From Proteocatella sphenisci DSM 23131 (lineage in GTDB: Bacteria; Bacillota; Clostridia; Peptostreptococcales; Filifactoraceae), in the NCBI RefSeq assembly GCF_000423525.1, contig NZ_AUID01000010.1, positions 26,873 through 90,872 on the forward strand: a stretch of 64,000 bases of DNA. The letters run 5' to 3'. Positions 35,091-44,499 of this stretch are shown one piece after another. A program made the translations under genes and the position numbers. Position 1 is the first letter of the stretch. The number at the start of each line of letters is the position of its first letter. The notes beneath the pieces are model-generated. The model had not been told where the DNA came from and did no database searches. It saw only the letters and a program-made list of their open reading frames with translations.

Positions 35091-35747
35091 ATGGGACAGG
35101 CACTGATAAATATTAATGGAGATGGAGCGCAGACACTGGAAATACTGTTTCTTATGACGACCTTGTCGCTGCTTCCTTCAATTATGGTAATGATGACTTC
35201 GTTTACCAGAATCATAATCATACTTTCTTTTTTAAGAAATGCCATGGGAGTGCAGCAGTTGCCTCCAAACATGGTACTTATAGGAATATCAGTATTTTTG
35301 ACATTTTTTATAATGTCACCTGTGATAGATGATATAAGCCTTAATGCCTATACCCCCTACAAAAACCAGGAGATAAGTCAGGAACAAGCTATAGAAAGGG
35401 CTCAGGTCCCTCTTCGAGATTTTATGCTTAGACAGACTGAAACCGGTACTCTCAATATGTATGCTGAGTTTGCAGGACAAGAGCTTAATGAAAATGTTGC
35501 TGAAATACCTATGAAAATAGTAGTTCCAGCCTTCATGACAACCGAGCTGAAAAGAGCTTTTGTCATAGGCTTCCTGCTCTTTATACCATTTATGCTGATA
35601 GACCTGATTGTGGCAAGTACTCTTATGTCCATGGGTATGATGATGCTTCCACCGGCCATGATATCGCTGCCTTTCAAGATTTTGTTATTCATAACAATAG
35701 ACGGATGGAATCTGCTTTTCAGCACTATAATAAAAGGTTTTAATTAA
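35091..35747 (+). CDS. fliP: Flagellar export gate protein FliP
   Basis: A 218-residue membrane protein of the export gate. Diagnostic blocks: TLLSLLPSIMVMMTSFTRI-like start (TTLSLLPSIMVMMTSFTRI), FLRNAMGVQQLPPNMVLIG and LMSMGMMMLPPAMISLPFK. About four membrane segments. It has no long cleavable signal peptide, as in Bacillus. Followed by fliQ after 15 bases. Confidence 0.95.
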   Translation: MGQALININGDGAQTLEILFLMTTLSLLPSIMVMMTSFTRIIIILSFLRNAMGVQQLPPNMVLIGISVFLTFFIMSPVIDDISLNAYTPYKNQEISQEQAIERAQVPLRDFMLRQTETGTLNMYAEFAGQELNENVAEIPMKIVVPAFMTTELKRAFVIGFLLFIPFMLIDLIVASTLMSMGMMMLPPAMISLPFKILLFITIDGWNLLFSTIIKGFN

Positions 35748-35762
35748 AGAAGGAGATAAAGG

Positions 35763-36023
35763 ATGACTAATTCAGAAGCATTGATGCTCATGCAGTCGGC
35801 TCTCATAGTGGCCACAAAACTTGCGGCTCCTATACTTCTCATAAGTATGGCGGTAGGGGTAGTTATATCTATCATTCAGGCGGCAACGCAGATACATGAG
35901 CAGACTATAACATTTGTACCAAAGCTCATCCTTATATCCATGATACTTCTTCTTACAGGTGGAACCATGCTTGAGATGATGCAGGATTTCTGTTACGAGA
36001 TTTTTGAAATGATGCTCAGATAA
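35763..36023 (+). CDS. fliQ: Flagellar export gate protein FliQ
   Basis: An 86-residue protein with two membrane segments (about 15-38 and 52-76). PILLISMAVGVVISIIQAAT and the QIHEQTITFVPKL loop are FliQ signatures. AAGGAGATAAAGG precedes the ATG. Confidence 0.95.
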   Translation: MTNSEALMLMQSALIVATKLAAPILLISMAVGVVISIIQAATQIHEQTITFVPKLILISMILLLTGGTMLEMMQDFCYEIFEMMLR

Positions 36024-36049
36024 ATGGATAATTTAAACCGGGAGGCATT

Positions 36050-36811
36050 ATGATAAATCAGGAACAGTTAATCCTCTGGACATTCATATTGACCAGATGC
36101 ACAGGTGTGATACTGCTTAACCCTATACTTGGAAGACGGAATATCCCAGGCATTGTAAGATCGGGATTCATTATGGCGCTGACCCTGCTGGTGTTCACAT
36201 ATCAGCCCCAGCAGATTATAGAGATAAGAGGTTTTGCCCACTATGGTCTACTTTTGATAAAAGAGCTGGCAGTTGGATTTATACTTGGGTATATAGTCCA
36301 GCTGTTCACATATATATCGCTTTATGCAGGCGGAATAATAGACTACCAGATGGGACTTTCTATGGCAACTATATATGATGCGCAGAGTAACTCGTCTATT
36401 CCGCTTACAGGAACAGTTTTCAACACACTTTTCATACTCATATTCTTTGCAGCGGACGGGCATCTGGCCCTCCTTAGGATATTCATGGATTCGAGCCTGG
36501 CAGTGCCTTATGGTCAGATTGCACTCAGCCCTGACATGGCGCTTTACGTAATAAGTGTATTCACTGCATGTACTACACTTGCTATTCAGCTGGCATTTCC
36601 TATAATGGCCATAGAATTTTTTGCTGAGGTGGGGGTAGGGATACTTATGAAAGCTATACCACAGATAAATGTATTTGTAGTAAACATACAGGCAAAGATA
36701 TTAATAGGAATGATTGTCCTGGTGTTTATGTTCTCGCCTATGGGAGATTTTGTAAATAATGTTTTGTCAATTATGACAGACACGCTAAGAAGCGTTATTG
36801 GATTAATGTAA
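36050..36811 (+). CDS. fliR: Flagellar export gate protein FliR
   Basis: A 253-residue protein with about six membrane segments. Conserved features: LTRCTGVILLNPILGRRNIP, ELAVGFILGYIVQL, and the GIIDYQMGLSMATIYDAQSN-type loop. It forms the export gate with FliP and FliQ. GGGAGGC precedes the ATG. Confidence 0.94.
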   Translation: MINQEQLILWTFILTRCTGVILLNPILGRRNIPGIVRSGFIMALTLLVFTYQPQQIIEIRGFAHYGLLLIKELAVGFILGYIVQLFTYISLYAGGIIDYQMGLSMATIYDAQSNSSIPLTGTVFNTLFILIFFAADGHLALLRIFMDSSLAVPYGQIALSPDMALYVISVFTACTTLAIQLAFPIMAIEFFAEVGVGILMKAIPQINVFVVNIQAKILIGMIVLVFMFSPMGDFVNNVLSIMTDTLRSVIGLM

Positions 36812-36848
36812 GGCATGATTAATTTGATGCAACAAAGGATGTGAGATT

Positions 36849-37913
36849 TTGGCAGGTGAAAAGACCGAAACAGCCACCCCCAAGAAGCGTAAGGACGAAC
36901 GTAAAAAGGGTAATGTATTTGTCAGCAAGGATGTTTCAGCGCTTATATCCATATTGACTATATTTTATTCGGCAAAACTTTTGTTTCCTGGGATATACAG
37001 AAACCTCAAGGCTTTTATGCTGCTCCATCTGGACTATGCATCTACAAAGACAGACATAACAGACTCCTTCATATCTCAGATAGCTATGGGAGCCATTCAG
37101 ACATTTGCAGCAGCGGCAATACCCTTAATAATGATAGCTATGATTACAGGAGTAGTAGTTACGCTTGTTCAGACCAGACTTCTTTTTTCAATGGACAGCC
37201 TCAAGCCCAAATTCAGCAGGCTAAACCCTCTTGAAGGGATAAAAAAAATAATATCACTAAAGAGTACCGTGGAAGTAATCAAAGGCAGCATAAAAATAAC
37301 AGTTCTGTTATACATACTGTATAACTTCATAAAAAATCGATTCGTAGACCTTAGCAGGACTATGACAATGGGAATAATGGCATCTTCTGTTTTTATGCTT
37401 GAATCAGTCATTCAAATGGTATTCAACATAAGCATGGCCTTCGCGGCAATATCAGCTCTTGACTACGCCTACCAGTGGTGGGACTATGAGAGACAGATTA
37501 AGATGTCAAAACACGACATAAAAGAAGAATACAAACAGATGGAGGGTAATCCTCAGGTAAAAGGTAAAATAAAGGAAATACAAAGAAAAATGGCAATGTC
37601 TCGCATGATGCAAGAAGTACCTTCGGCAGACATTGTAATAAAAAACCCTACACACTTTGCGGTAGCCCTCAAATATGATATAGAAAAAGATGGGGCACCA
37701 ATACTTGTTGCAAAAGGTCAAGATGAGCTGGCAATGAGAATAATAAAAACCGCAGAGAAAAACAGTGTACCTGTAATCGAAAACAAGCCGCTTGCCAGAA
37801 GTATCTTCAGCCAGACAAAGCTGAACAGCGAAATCCCGCAGGAGCATTATGCGGAAATCGCAGAGATACTGGTATACATCTATAAGCTTAACAACAAAGA
37901 GATGAAACTTTAG
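36849..37913 (+). CDS. flhB: Flagellar export switch protein FlhB
   Basis: A 354-residue protein with four membrane segments and a cytoplasmic C-terminal domain. The N-terminus ETATPKKRKDERKKGNVF is diagnostic. The autocleavage site NPTH is present (IVIKNPTHFAVALKYD), so the rod/hook-to-filament export switch should work in the normal way. TTG start with AAGGATGTGA upstream. A soluble protein mimicking its C-terminal fragment is at 52092. Confidence 0.95.
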   Translation: MAGEKTETATPKKRKDERKKGNVFVSKDVSALISILTIFYSAKLLFPGIYRNLKAFMLLHLDYASTKTDITDSFISQIAMGAIQTFAAAAIPLIMIAMITGVVVTLVQTRLLFSMDSLKPKFSRLNPLEGIKKIISLKSTVEVIKGSIKITVLLYILYNFIKNRFVDLSRTMTMGIMASSVFMLESVIQMVFNISMAFAAISALDYAYQWWDYERQIKMSKHDIKEEYKQMEGNPQVKGKIKEIQRKMAMSRMMQEVPSADIVIKNPTHFAVALKYDIEKDGAPILVAKGQDELAMRIIKTAEKNSVPVIENKPLARSIFSQTKLNSEIPQEHYAEIAEILVYIYKLNNKEMKL

Positions 37914-37952
37914 GACAAGCCTTAACATAAACAGTAGTGGAGAAAAAACAGA

Positions 37953-40016
37953 ATGAAAATACTTTTAGATAATGCTGTATCGCTTTTTGTAATAATAATA
38001 GTACTGCTTCTAATAATACCTCTTAGTCCTTTTATTTTGGACGTAATGTTTATAATGAACATAGCCCTTTCGCTTATAATACTCATGATAAGCATGAACA
38101 TATCTGAATCACTTGAATTTTCCATATTTCCATCACTCCTTCTTATAACTACGCTTTTCAGGCTGGGGCTCAACATATCCTCAACCAGACTCATACTTAC
38201 AAAGCAGGGAGAAGCAGGAGCTGTAATAAAGGCATTTGGAGTATTCGTGCTCCAGGGAAATGTAGTTGTAGGATTCATAATATTTATTATAATAGTGCTT
38301 GTTCAGTTTATAGTAATAACCAAGGGAGCGGAGAGAGTTGCGGAGGTAGCAGCAAGATTTACACTTGATGCTATGCCAGGAAAGCAGATGGCCATAGATG
38401 CAGACCTCAGCTCAGGACTTATAAACGAAAGTGAAGCAAAAGAAAGACGATACAAGATTCAAAAAGAAGCAGATTTTTATGGAGCCATGGACGGTGCCAC
38501 CAAGATAGTAAAAGGTGATGCAGTAATGTCTATAATCATAACTCTGATAAACTTTATAGCAGGAACCATAATAGGAATCGTCCAGTCCAATATGGCCTTT
38601 GCAGATGTTCTGACTATGTATTCGATCGCTACTATAGGTGATGGACTGGTATCTCAGATACCAGCGCTGCTGATATCGGTAGCTACAGGAATGATAGTTA
38701 CAAGAGCAGTATCAGAAGGAAGTCTTAATACAGACGTTACAAAACAGTTCCTTGCACAGCCCAATGCACTTATGGCAACAGGAGGACTCCTTGCCATTCT
38801 TGCGGCAGTTCCAGGTATGCCCCATATACAGCTTGGACTTATAGCAGCGATGCTTCTGGGACTTGGTTACAACAGCTCCAGGACTATAAAAAAGAATATG
38901 CTGGCGATGGAAATGGGAGCAGAAGAAGAGCTGGGAGCAATGGCTGAGGCAGAAGATGAAAACGATTACTACAAAGATGCAAATAACATATATCAGCTTC
39001 TTAATGTCGAACCAATAGAGATGGAATTTGGCTACAGCCTTATACCTCTTATAGACGAAGAGAGTGGTGGAAATCTCATAAACAGGATAGTAATATTTCG
39101 CAGACAATACGCCCAGGAAATGGGATTTGTAGTTCCATCCATAAGACTCAGAGATAGTTCAAATATCAGCACCAACCAATATACAATAAAGATAAAAGGC
39201 GAAGAAATAGCAAAAGGAGAACTGCTTGTAGATTACTACCTTGCACTTGAACCTTCAAAACCATCAGGTCAAGTAGACGGAATAGAAACCATCGAGCCTG
39301 CATATGGAATCCCAAGTAAATGGATCACAGCAGACAAAAAAGAACTTGCAGAGATATATGGATATACGGTTATAGACCCGCTTTCAGTAATGCTGACCCA
39401 CCTTTCAGAAACTATAAAAAGACATACTCATGAGCTTCTTGGAAGAGCAGAAGTAATGCAGATAATAGAAAACACAAAACAGCAGATGCCAGAACTCGTA
39501 GAAGAAGCATTTCCAAATATAATAAGCTACGCCAACTTTCAAAAGATTCTTGCAAACCTTCTAAAAGAGGGAGTTCCAATAAAAGACACAGGTACCATAC
39601 TGGAAAGTATAATAGACACATCCGCGACGACCAGAGATATAGATACTATAACAGAAAACATAAGGATATCTCTAAAACGGACTATAACAAGGAGATTCTG
39701 TGAAAATGGTCAGCTAAGAGTAATAACTCTGGATGCAGATCTGGAAAAGACAATAGTAAACAGTCTTACACGCAGCGAACAGGGAATTTACCTGGCGCTC
39801 AATCCTGACACAATGCAGAATATAATAGTCCAGCTTTCTGAACAGATGAAGATATTCAGCGATCTTTCACAGAGACCAGTGATACTTACAAGTCACGTAA
39901 TAAGGGTTTATTTTTACAGACTTATTGAACAATTTTATCCAAATATCTATGTACTCTCTTTCAATGAGATAGCCAACAATGTACAAATACAATCTATTGG
40001 AAACGTGAGCGCATGA
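37953..40016 (+). CDS. flhA: Flagellar export protein FlhA
   Basis: A 687-residue export-gate subunit with about eight membrane segments in the first ~310 residues and a large cytoplasmic domain that binds chaperone-substrate pairs. The FHIPEP-family block is seen as DAMPGKQMAIDADLSSGLI. The weak upstream AGTGGAG is the only candidate binding site. flhF and flhG normally follow in polar or peritrichous Firmicutes; here fliA follows after 24 bases. Confidence 0.95.
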   Translation: MKILLDNAVSLFVIIIVLLLIIPLSPFILDVMFIMNIALSLIILMISMNISESLEFSIFPSLLLITTLFRLGLNISSTRLILTKQGEAGAVIKAFGVFVLQGNVVVGFIIFIIIVLVQFIVITKGAERVAEVAARFTLDAMPGKQMAIDADLSSGLINESEAKERRYKIQKEADFYGAMDGATKIVKGDAVMSIIITLINFIAGTIIGIVQSNMAFADVLTMYSIATIGDGLVSQIPALLISVATGMIVTRAVSEGSLNTDVTKQFLAQPNALMATGGLLAILAAVPGMPHIQLGLIAAMLLGLGYNSSRTIKKNMLAMEMGAEEELGAMAEAEDENDYYKDANNIYQLLNVEPIEMEFGYSLIPLIDEESGGNLINRIVIFRRQYAQEMGFVVPSIRLRDSSNISTNQYTIKIKGEEIAKGELLVDYYLALEPSKPSGQVDGIETIEPAYGIPSKWITADKKELAEIYGYTVIDPLSVMLTHLSETIKRHTHELLGRAEVMQIIENTKQQMPELVEEAFPNIISYANFQKILANLLKEGVPIKDTGTILESIIDTSATTRDIDTITENIRISLKRTITRRFCENGQLRVITLDADLEKTIVNSLTRSEQGIYLALNPDTMQNIIVQLSEQMKIFSDLSQRPVILTSHVIRVYFYRLIEQFYPNIYVLSFNEIANNVQIQSIGNVSA

Positions 40017-40040
40017 TGATTTGTTATTAATCAGGAGTAG

Positions 40041-40817
40041 ATGATGACTTTTAGCAAAGATGTGGAATCAAAAACAAGTGAAGAGCTGCTTTTTGAGTAT
40101 AAACAAAATAAAGACCATATGATAAAGCAAGAGATTGTTATGAGGTACGTTCCCATGGTCAGGGTAATAGCCCTTAGCATGAAAGAAGTCTATTTAGGCT
40201 TTGCCCATACAGATGACATAGTAAATGAGGGTGTAATAGCCCTTATGAAAGCTATTGACAAATACGATGAAGAAAAAAATGCAAAATTTGACACCTATAT
40301 AAACAAAAGGATAAAAGGACTCATAATAGACATGGCCAGAAAGCAGGACTGGGTGCCAAGGAGCATAAGAAAGTCAGCAAAAGAACTGAGTGAAGCTGTA
40401 AACAGGCTTTACACAGAGCTTGGAAGAATGCCAGAAGATGAAGAAATAGCGCAGCATCTAAATCTTACGCCGGAACAATACAAAGAGAAGGTGTCAAAAA
40501 GTAATTTTTTTGGTATACTCTCATTAGAGGTAATTACAGACGAAAACGGCGAAACCAGAAAAACTGCAAAACTGCCTTCAGACGATATAAAAAATACACC
40601 AGAGCATATACTGATAAATAACGAAGTAGACGAAGAACTCAGAAAAGGAATTGAGGTACTAAGAGAAAGAGAGCGCCAGGTAATAACCATGTATTACCAC
40701 AAAAATCTCAATATGAGAGAGATAGCCCAAAGACTGGGTATAAGCGAGCCGAGAGTCTCTCAGATACACGCCAGCGCACTTAAAAAACTGAGAATAGAAA
40801 TGAACAAATTTATGTAG
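40041..40817 (+). CDS. fliA: Flagellar sigma factor FliA/SigD (sigma-28)
   Basis: A 258-residue sigma-70 family group 3 factor for late flagellar and chemotaxis genes. Region 2: MRYVPMVRVIALSM and KFDTYINKRIKGLIIDMAR; region 3: RSIRKSAKELSEAVNRLY; region 4: MREIAQRLGISEPRVSQIHA. AGGAG precedes the ATG. A likely target is the candidate sigma-28 box upstream of cheA (53802-53828). The anti-sigma factor gene flgM is not found in the window. Confidence 0.94.
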   Translation: MMTFSKDVESKTSEELLFEYKQNKDHMIKQEIVMRYVPMVRVIALSMKEVYLGFAHTDDIVNEGVIALMKAIDKYDEEKNAKFDTYINKRIKGLIIDMARKQDWVPRSIRKSAKELSEAVNRLYTELGRMPEDEEIAQHLNLTPEQYKEKVSKSNFFGILSLEVITDENGETRKTAKLPSDDIKNTPEHILINNEVDEELRKGIEVLRERERQVITMYYHKNLNMREIAQRLGISEPRVSQIHASALKKLRIEMNKFM

Positions 40818-40835
40818 TAGAAAAAGAGGGGTGCT

Positions 40836-41582
40836 ATGCAGCAGGGATTTTATAATCTGACCTCATCTATGATAACTCAAAGTAGAAATCTGGATGTAGT
40901 AAGTAACAATATAAGCAACGTGTCCACACCAGGATACAAAAAAGACACCATGATTGCGACAACATTCAAAGAGGAAATGCTGTCAAGGACAGGTAATACA
41001 GACAGAAGCAAGTCTACAGACTTAAATACCACATCAAAAATATTAACTGCAAAAGAAACTGTAACCGACTATTCACAAGGGGCCTTTGAAGAAACGGAAA
41101 ATCCTCTCAACGTAGCACTTAGTAAAAATGGTTTTTTTGAAATACAGACGCAAAATGGGAGCATATATACTCGAAACGGAGGATTCATAACTGATGATCA
41201 GGGATACCTCAGCCTTCCTGGTGCAGGAAGAGTCATGGGAACATCAGGACAGATACAGCTTGAATCAGACAATGTGAGAATAGATTCTGCAGGAGGGATT
41301 TATGATACATATGGGAGTTTTGTAGACACTATAAAAGTAGTAGATTTTGAAAATTATGACCAGCTCAACAAAAATCAGGATGGACATATAAGGACTGGAG
41401 CCCAGCCTGTTGTAAAAGATGGGGGAATAGTACAAAAAGCCCTTGAAAGATCCAATGTATCCATGATGAAAGAAATGACAACCATGATGACAAGCCAAAG
41501 AGCAATACAAAGCGCATCTCAGATACTAAAGATGTATGACCAGATGATGGCAAAATCTACAACAGAAATAGGAAGAGTATAG
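40836..41582 (+). CDS. flgF: Flagellar rod/hook-family protein, probable FlgF
   Basis: A 248-residue distal or proximal rod protein of the FlgF/FlgG group, starting MQQGFYNLTSSMITQSRNLD with VVSNNISNVSTPGYKK. The C-terminus ends in ALERSNVSMMKEMTTMMTSQ and a short helix. It is the first of two tandem rod genes, and by position and the divergent C-terminus I call it FlgF; FlgF and FlgG are hard to separate by eye. Confidence 0.82.
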   Translation: MQQGFYNLTSSMITQSRNLDVVSNNISNVSTPGYKKDTMIATTFKEEMLSRTGNTDRSKSTDLNTTSKILTAKETVTDYSQGAFEETENPLNVALSKNGFFEIQTQNGSIYTRNGGFITDDQGYLSLPGAGRVMGTSGQIQLESDNVRIDSAGGIYDTYGSFVDTIKVVDFENYDQLNKNQDGHIRTGAQPVVKDGGIVQKALERSNVSMMKEMTTMMTSQRAIQSASQILKMYDQMMAKSTTEIGRV

Positions 41583-41594
41583 AGGAGGCATCAA

Positions 41595-42314
41595 ATGAGA
41601 GCATCTTTTTACACAGCAGCAACAGGAGCTGGGGCCCATCAGTCAAAGCTGGACGTCATAGGAAATAACATGGCAAACATAAATACAGATGGGTACAAGA
41701 GTAAATCAGCAGTATTTTCAGATCTCATATATAATAATATAAACGAAGCCCAGGAGTCTCCAGGCCTAAGATCAGGCACAGGTACAAAAATCCAGGGGAC
41801 TGACATAAACCATGAAAATGGAAATCAGGTGCAGACCGGGAATCCGCTTGATTTTGCAATAACAGGACAAGGGTATTTTGCGGTTCAAAATCCTCAGACA
41901 CAGGAAATATTTTACACACGCGATGGAAGTTTTGCAATGTCTCAGCCATACGATTTTGATGGACAGACATTTGACCTTGTGACAAAAGAAGGTTATTATG
42001 TACTTGACTCATACGATCAGCCCCTCCAGATCACAGACGCAAATGAAGACTTGGATCTTGGAGTCTTTACATTTCCCATATCTAATGGGATGCAGAGCAT
42101 TGAAAATGCGAGATTTCTTCCCGTAGAAAAAAATGGTCAGCCCCAGATGATAACGCAGGAGAGCCAGCTGGAGAGAGGCTATGTAGAGGCCTCAAATGTG
42201 GATCTTGCAAAAGAGATGGCAAAAATAATAGAGACTCAAAGAGCCTACCAGTTTTCAATCAAGATGATACAGACATCAGATGAAATAGAAGGAATTATAA
42301 ATTCACTAAGATAA
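41595..42314 (+). CDS. flgG: Flagellar distal rod-family protein, probable FlgG
   Basis: A 239-residue rod protein, starting MRASFYTAATGAGAHQSKLD with VIGNNMANINTDGYKS, and ending QRAYQFSIKMIQTSDEIEGI, which is the FlgG-like C-terminus. GAGGAGGC precedes the ATG. It follows the FlgF-like gene after 12 bases. Confidence 0.85.
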   Translation: MRASFYTAATGAGAHQSKLDVIGNNMANINTDGYKSKSAVFSDLIYNNINEAQESPGLRSGTGTKIQGTDINHENGNQVQTGNPLDFAITGQGYFAVQNPQTQEIFYTRDGSFAMSQPYDFDGQTFDLVTKEGYYVLDSYDQPLQITDANEDLDLGVFTFPISNGMQSIENARFLPVEKNGQPQMITQESQLERGYVEASNVDLAKEMAKIIETQRAYQFSIKMIQTSDEIEGIINSLR

Positions 42315-42338
42315 GGCGTTTAACGCAGGGGGAAGCTA

Positions 42339-42968
42339 TTGAAGATAACTAACTATGAACAGATAGATACTATGGGCTTGGATGCTCTCAAAGAGATTGG
42401 AAGCATAGGTCTGGGAAATGCAGCGACTGCGCTGGCATCCTTACTTTCTAGAAAAATACAGATGACACAGCCAGATGTATCTATAATGGGATACAATGAT
42501 GCGGTATACAAACTTGGAGGACCTGAAAAAATAGTAGTAGGAGTACTGACAAGAATAACAGGAGACATATGCGGGCTTATGCTCTATATACAGGATCTGA
42601 ATTTTATAAATATAATGCTCAAGAACCTGCTTTCAGAAGATATTACAGATTATGATCAGCTTGGAGATATGGAGATGTCGGCACTTGTTGAAATAGGCAA
42701 TATCATAATATCGTCTTACATAAATTCTCTGACAAGTCTTGCAGATATAAGCGTAAAACTTTCTGTGCCTGGGGCATCCACAAATATGCTCGGCGGGATA
42801 ATGACAGTTCCTATGATAGAATTTGGATATGAGACGGATAAAATAATGATGATTGGAGGTAGTCTTATCTGCGATAATCAGGAGATAGGCGGCAATCTGA
42901 TATTGGTACCAGAGATAGAATCACTTAACAAACTGTTTGAGAAATTGGGTATTAAAAATGGACAATAA
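42339..42968 (+). CDS. cheC: CheY-P phosphatase CheC
   Basis: A 209-residue CheC/CheX/FliY-type protein that removes phosphate from CheY and controls CheD. Of the two active-site helices, the second is intact (MSALVEIGNIIISSYIN, with E-xx-N), while in the first (LDALKEIGSIGLGNAA) the Asn is replaced by Ser, so only one site is likely active. TTG start at 42339 with AGGGGGAAG upstream. It overlaps cheD by 11 bases. Confidence 0.92.
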   Translation: MKITNYEQIDTMGLDALKEIGSIGLGNAATALASLLSRKIQMTQPDVSIMGYNDAVYKLGGPEKIVVGVLTRITGDICGLMLYIQDLNFINIMLKNLLSEDITDYDQLGDMEMSALVEIGNIIISSYINSLTSLADISVKLSVPGASTNMLGGIMTVPMIEFGYETDKIMMIGGSLICDNQEIGGNLILVPEIESLNKLFEKLGIKNGQ

Positions 42969-43440
42969 AAATATAGTAGGTATAGCAGATATGAAAATTG
43001 CAAGAGCAGAAGGCGTACTTATAACATATGCCCTGGGCTCGTGCGTTGGAGTTTGCCTCTATGATCCGATCATAAAACTCGGTGGCATGGTACATATAAT
43101 GCTCCCAGAAGCACTTTCAACAGGAAGCAATAACGTGTTTAAATATGCGGATACTGGAATAAGAGAAACCATAAGAAAAATGGAAGTATTTGGAGCAAGA
43201 AAAGACAGAATGGTATGCAAAATCGCCGGAGGAGCAAAGATGTTCGAGGTCCAGGCCACTGGACCACTGGGCAACATAGGAGAGAGAAATACCATAAGTG
43301 TAAAAGAAATACTCAAATCCGAACGCATAAGACTCCTCAAAGAAGATACGGGGTCAAACTGTGCCAGGACCCTTTCTTTTGACGTAAGCACTGGAATGGC
43401 AAAAATAAAAGTATTTGGAAAGACTGACTTGATATTTTAG
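42958..43440 (+). CDS. cheD: Chemoreceptor glutamine deamidase CheD
   Basis: A 160-residue enzyme that deamidates receptor glutamines and binds CheC. The catalytic Cys lies in YALGSCVGVCLYD, with the His in MVHIMLPEA and the Thr in the later ERNTISVKEIL region. I start at ATG 42958 (MDNKNIVGIADMKIA), the family's normal beginning; a frame opening at 42937 lacks a binding site. Confidence 0.93.
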   Translation: MDNKNIVGIADMKIARAEGVLITYALGSCVGVCLYDPIIKLGGMVHIMLPEALSTGSNNVFKYADTGIRETIRKMEVFGARKDRMVCKIAGGAKMFEVQATGPLGNIGERNTISVKEILKSERIRLLKEDTGSNCARTLSFDVSTGMAKIKVFGKTDLIF

Positions 43441-43470
43441 ATATACAAAAAAACTTGGAGAGGTGAACTT

Positions 43471-44430
43471 ATGAACAATACAAACAGAGGGAAAAGCGAA
43501 ATATTACTTGAATCGGGAACAAATGAAATTGAGATTATGGAGTTTACTATAGAAGATGAGCTATACGGAATAAACGTAGCCAAGGTCAAAGAAATAATGA
43601 TGGCCAGTAAAGTAAAGCCTGTTCCCCACTCACATCCGGCGGTAGAAGGAATCTTTAAGCCAAGAGACAAGGTCTATACAGTAGTAGATCTTCCAATGTA
43701 CCTTACAGGAAAAGAAAGTCAAAAACAAGACAAAGATATATTTATAATTACAAATTTTAACAAACTCTACATGGCATTCAGGGTACACACAGTAGTTGGT
43801 ATAAGCAGAGTGTCGTGGAAGGCCATACAAAAACCAGACAAGACCCTCAACAGAGGAGAAGAAGGCATAGCGACAGGAATTGCCCAGTGCGGAGATGAAC
43901 TGGTAACTATACTCGACTTTGAAAAAATAGTGTCTGATATATCGCCAGAAACTGGAATACAGCTTGATTCCATAGTTAAAATGGGAAACAGAGCAAGAAA
44001 TGATGTACCCATACTTCTTGCGGAAGACTCAGTACTGCTTTCAAAGATGATAACAGAAGCCCTTTCAAGGGTCGGATACACAAATATATTAAGATTCAAC
44101 AATGGAGAAGAAGCGTGGAATTACCTTGAAAGAATGAAAGCAAATACTGCAGACAAACACATGGAAGAAATAGGACTTATAATAACAGACATAGAAATGC
44201 CAAAGATGGATGGGCACAGACTTACAAAACTTGTCAAAGAAGACAGAGAACTAAGACGCATACCCCTTGTAATATTCTCATCACTGATAAATGAAGAAAT
44301 GAGAATAAAAGGAAAGAGTCTTGGAGCAGACGAGCAGCTCAGCAAGCCAGAAATAGGCCACCTTGTGGAGATAATAGATATGCTTATCGCAAGATCCAAA
44401 CAAGCCAAGGCAGTAGAAAGAGAAAGCTAA
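43471..44430 (+). CDS. cheV: Chemotaxis coupling protein CheV
   Basis: A 319-residue protein with an N-terminal CheW-like domain (about 18-165) and a C-terminal receiver domain (about 178-305; LLAEDSV, phospho-Asp in LIITDIEMPKMDG). It couples receptors to CheA and serves adaptation. GGAGAGG precedes the ATG. It is the last gene of the long operon, followed by a terminator 37 bases later. Confidence 0.94.
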   Translation: MNNTNRGKSEILLESGTNEIEIMEFTIEDELYGINVAKVKEIMMASKVKPVPHSHPAVEGIFKPRDKVYTVVDLPMYLTGKESQKQDKDIFIITNFNKLYMAFRVHTVVGISRVSWKAIQKPDKTLNRGEEGIATGIAQCGDELVTILDFEKIVSDISPETGIQLDSIVKMGNRARNDVPILLAEDSVLLSKMITEALSRVGYTNILRFNNGEEAWNYLERMKANTADKHMEEIGLIITDIEMPKMDGHRLTKLVKEDRELRRIPLVIFSSLINEEMRIKGKSLGADEQLSKPEIGHLVEIIDMLIARSKQAKAVERES

Positions 44431-44467
44431 ACCCAGATTCAGATCGAAATCTAAATCACAAGAAAAT

Positions 44468-44496
44468 GGAGCCTCGAAAGGGCTCCTTATTTATTG
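44468..44496. terminator. Intrinsic terminator after cheV
   Basis: GGAGCC (44468-44473) pairs with GGCTCC (44481-44486) across a 7-base loop, followed by the T-rich TTATTTATT. It ends the 24.5-kb flagellar operon and lies between it and the convergent DUF4143 gene. Confidence 0.75.
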
Positions 44497-44499
44497 CAG

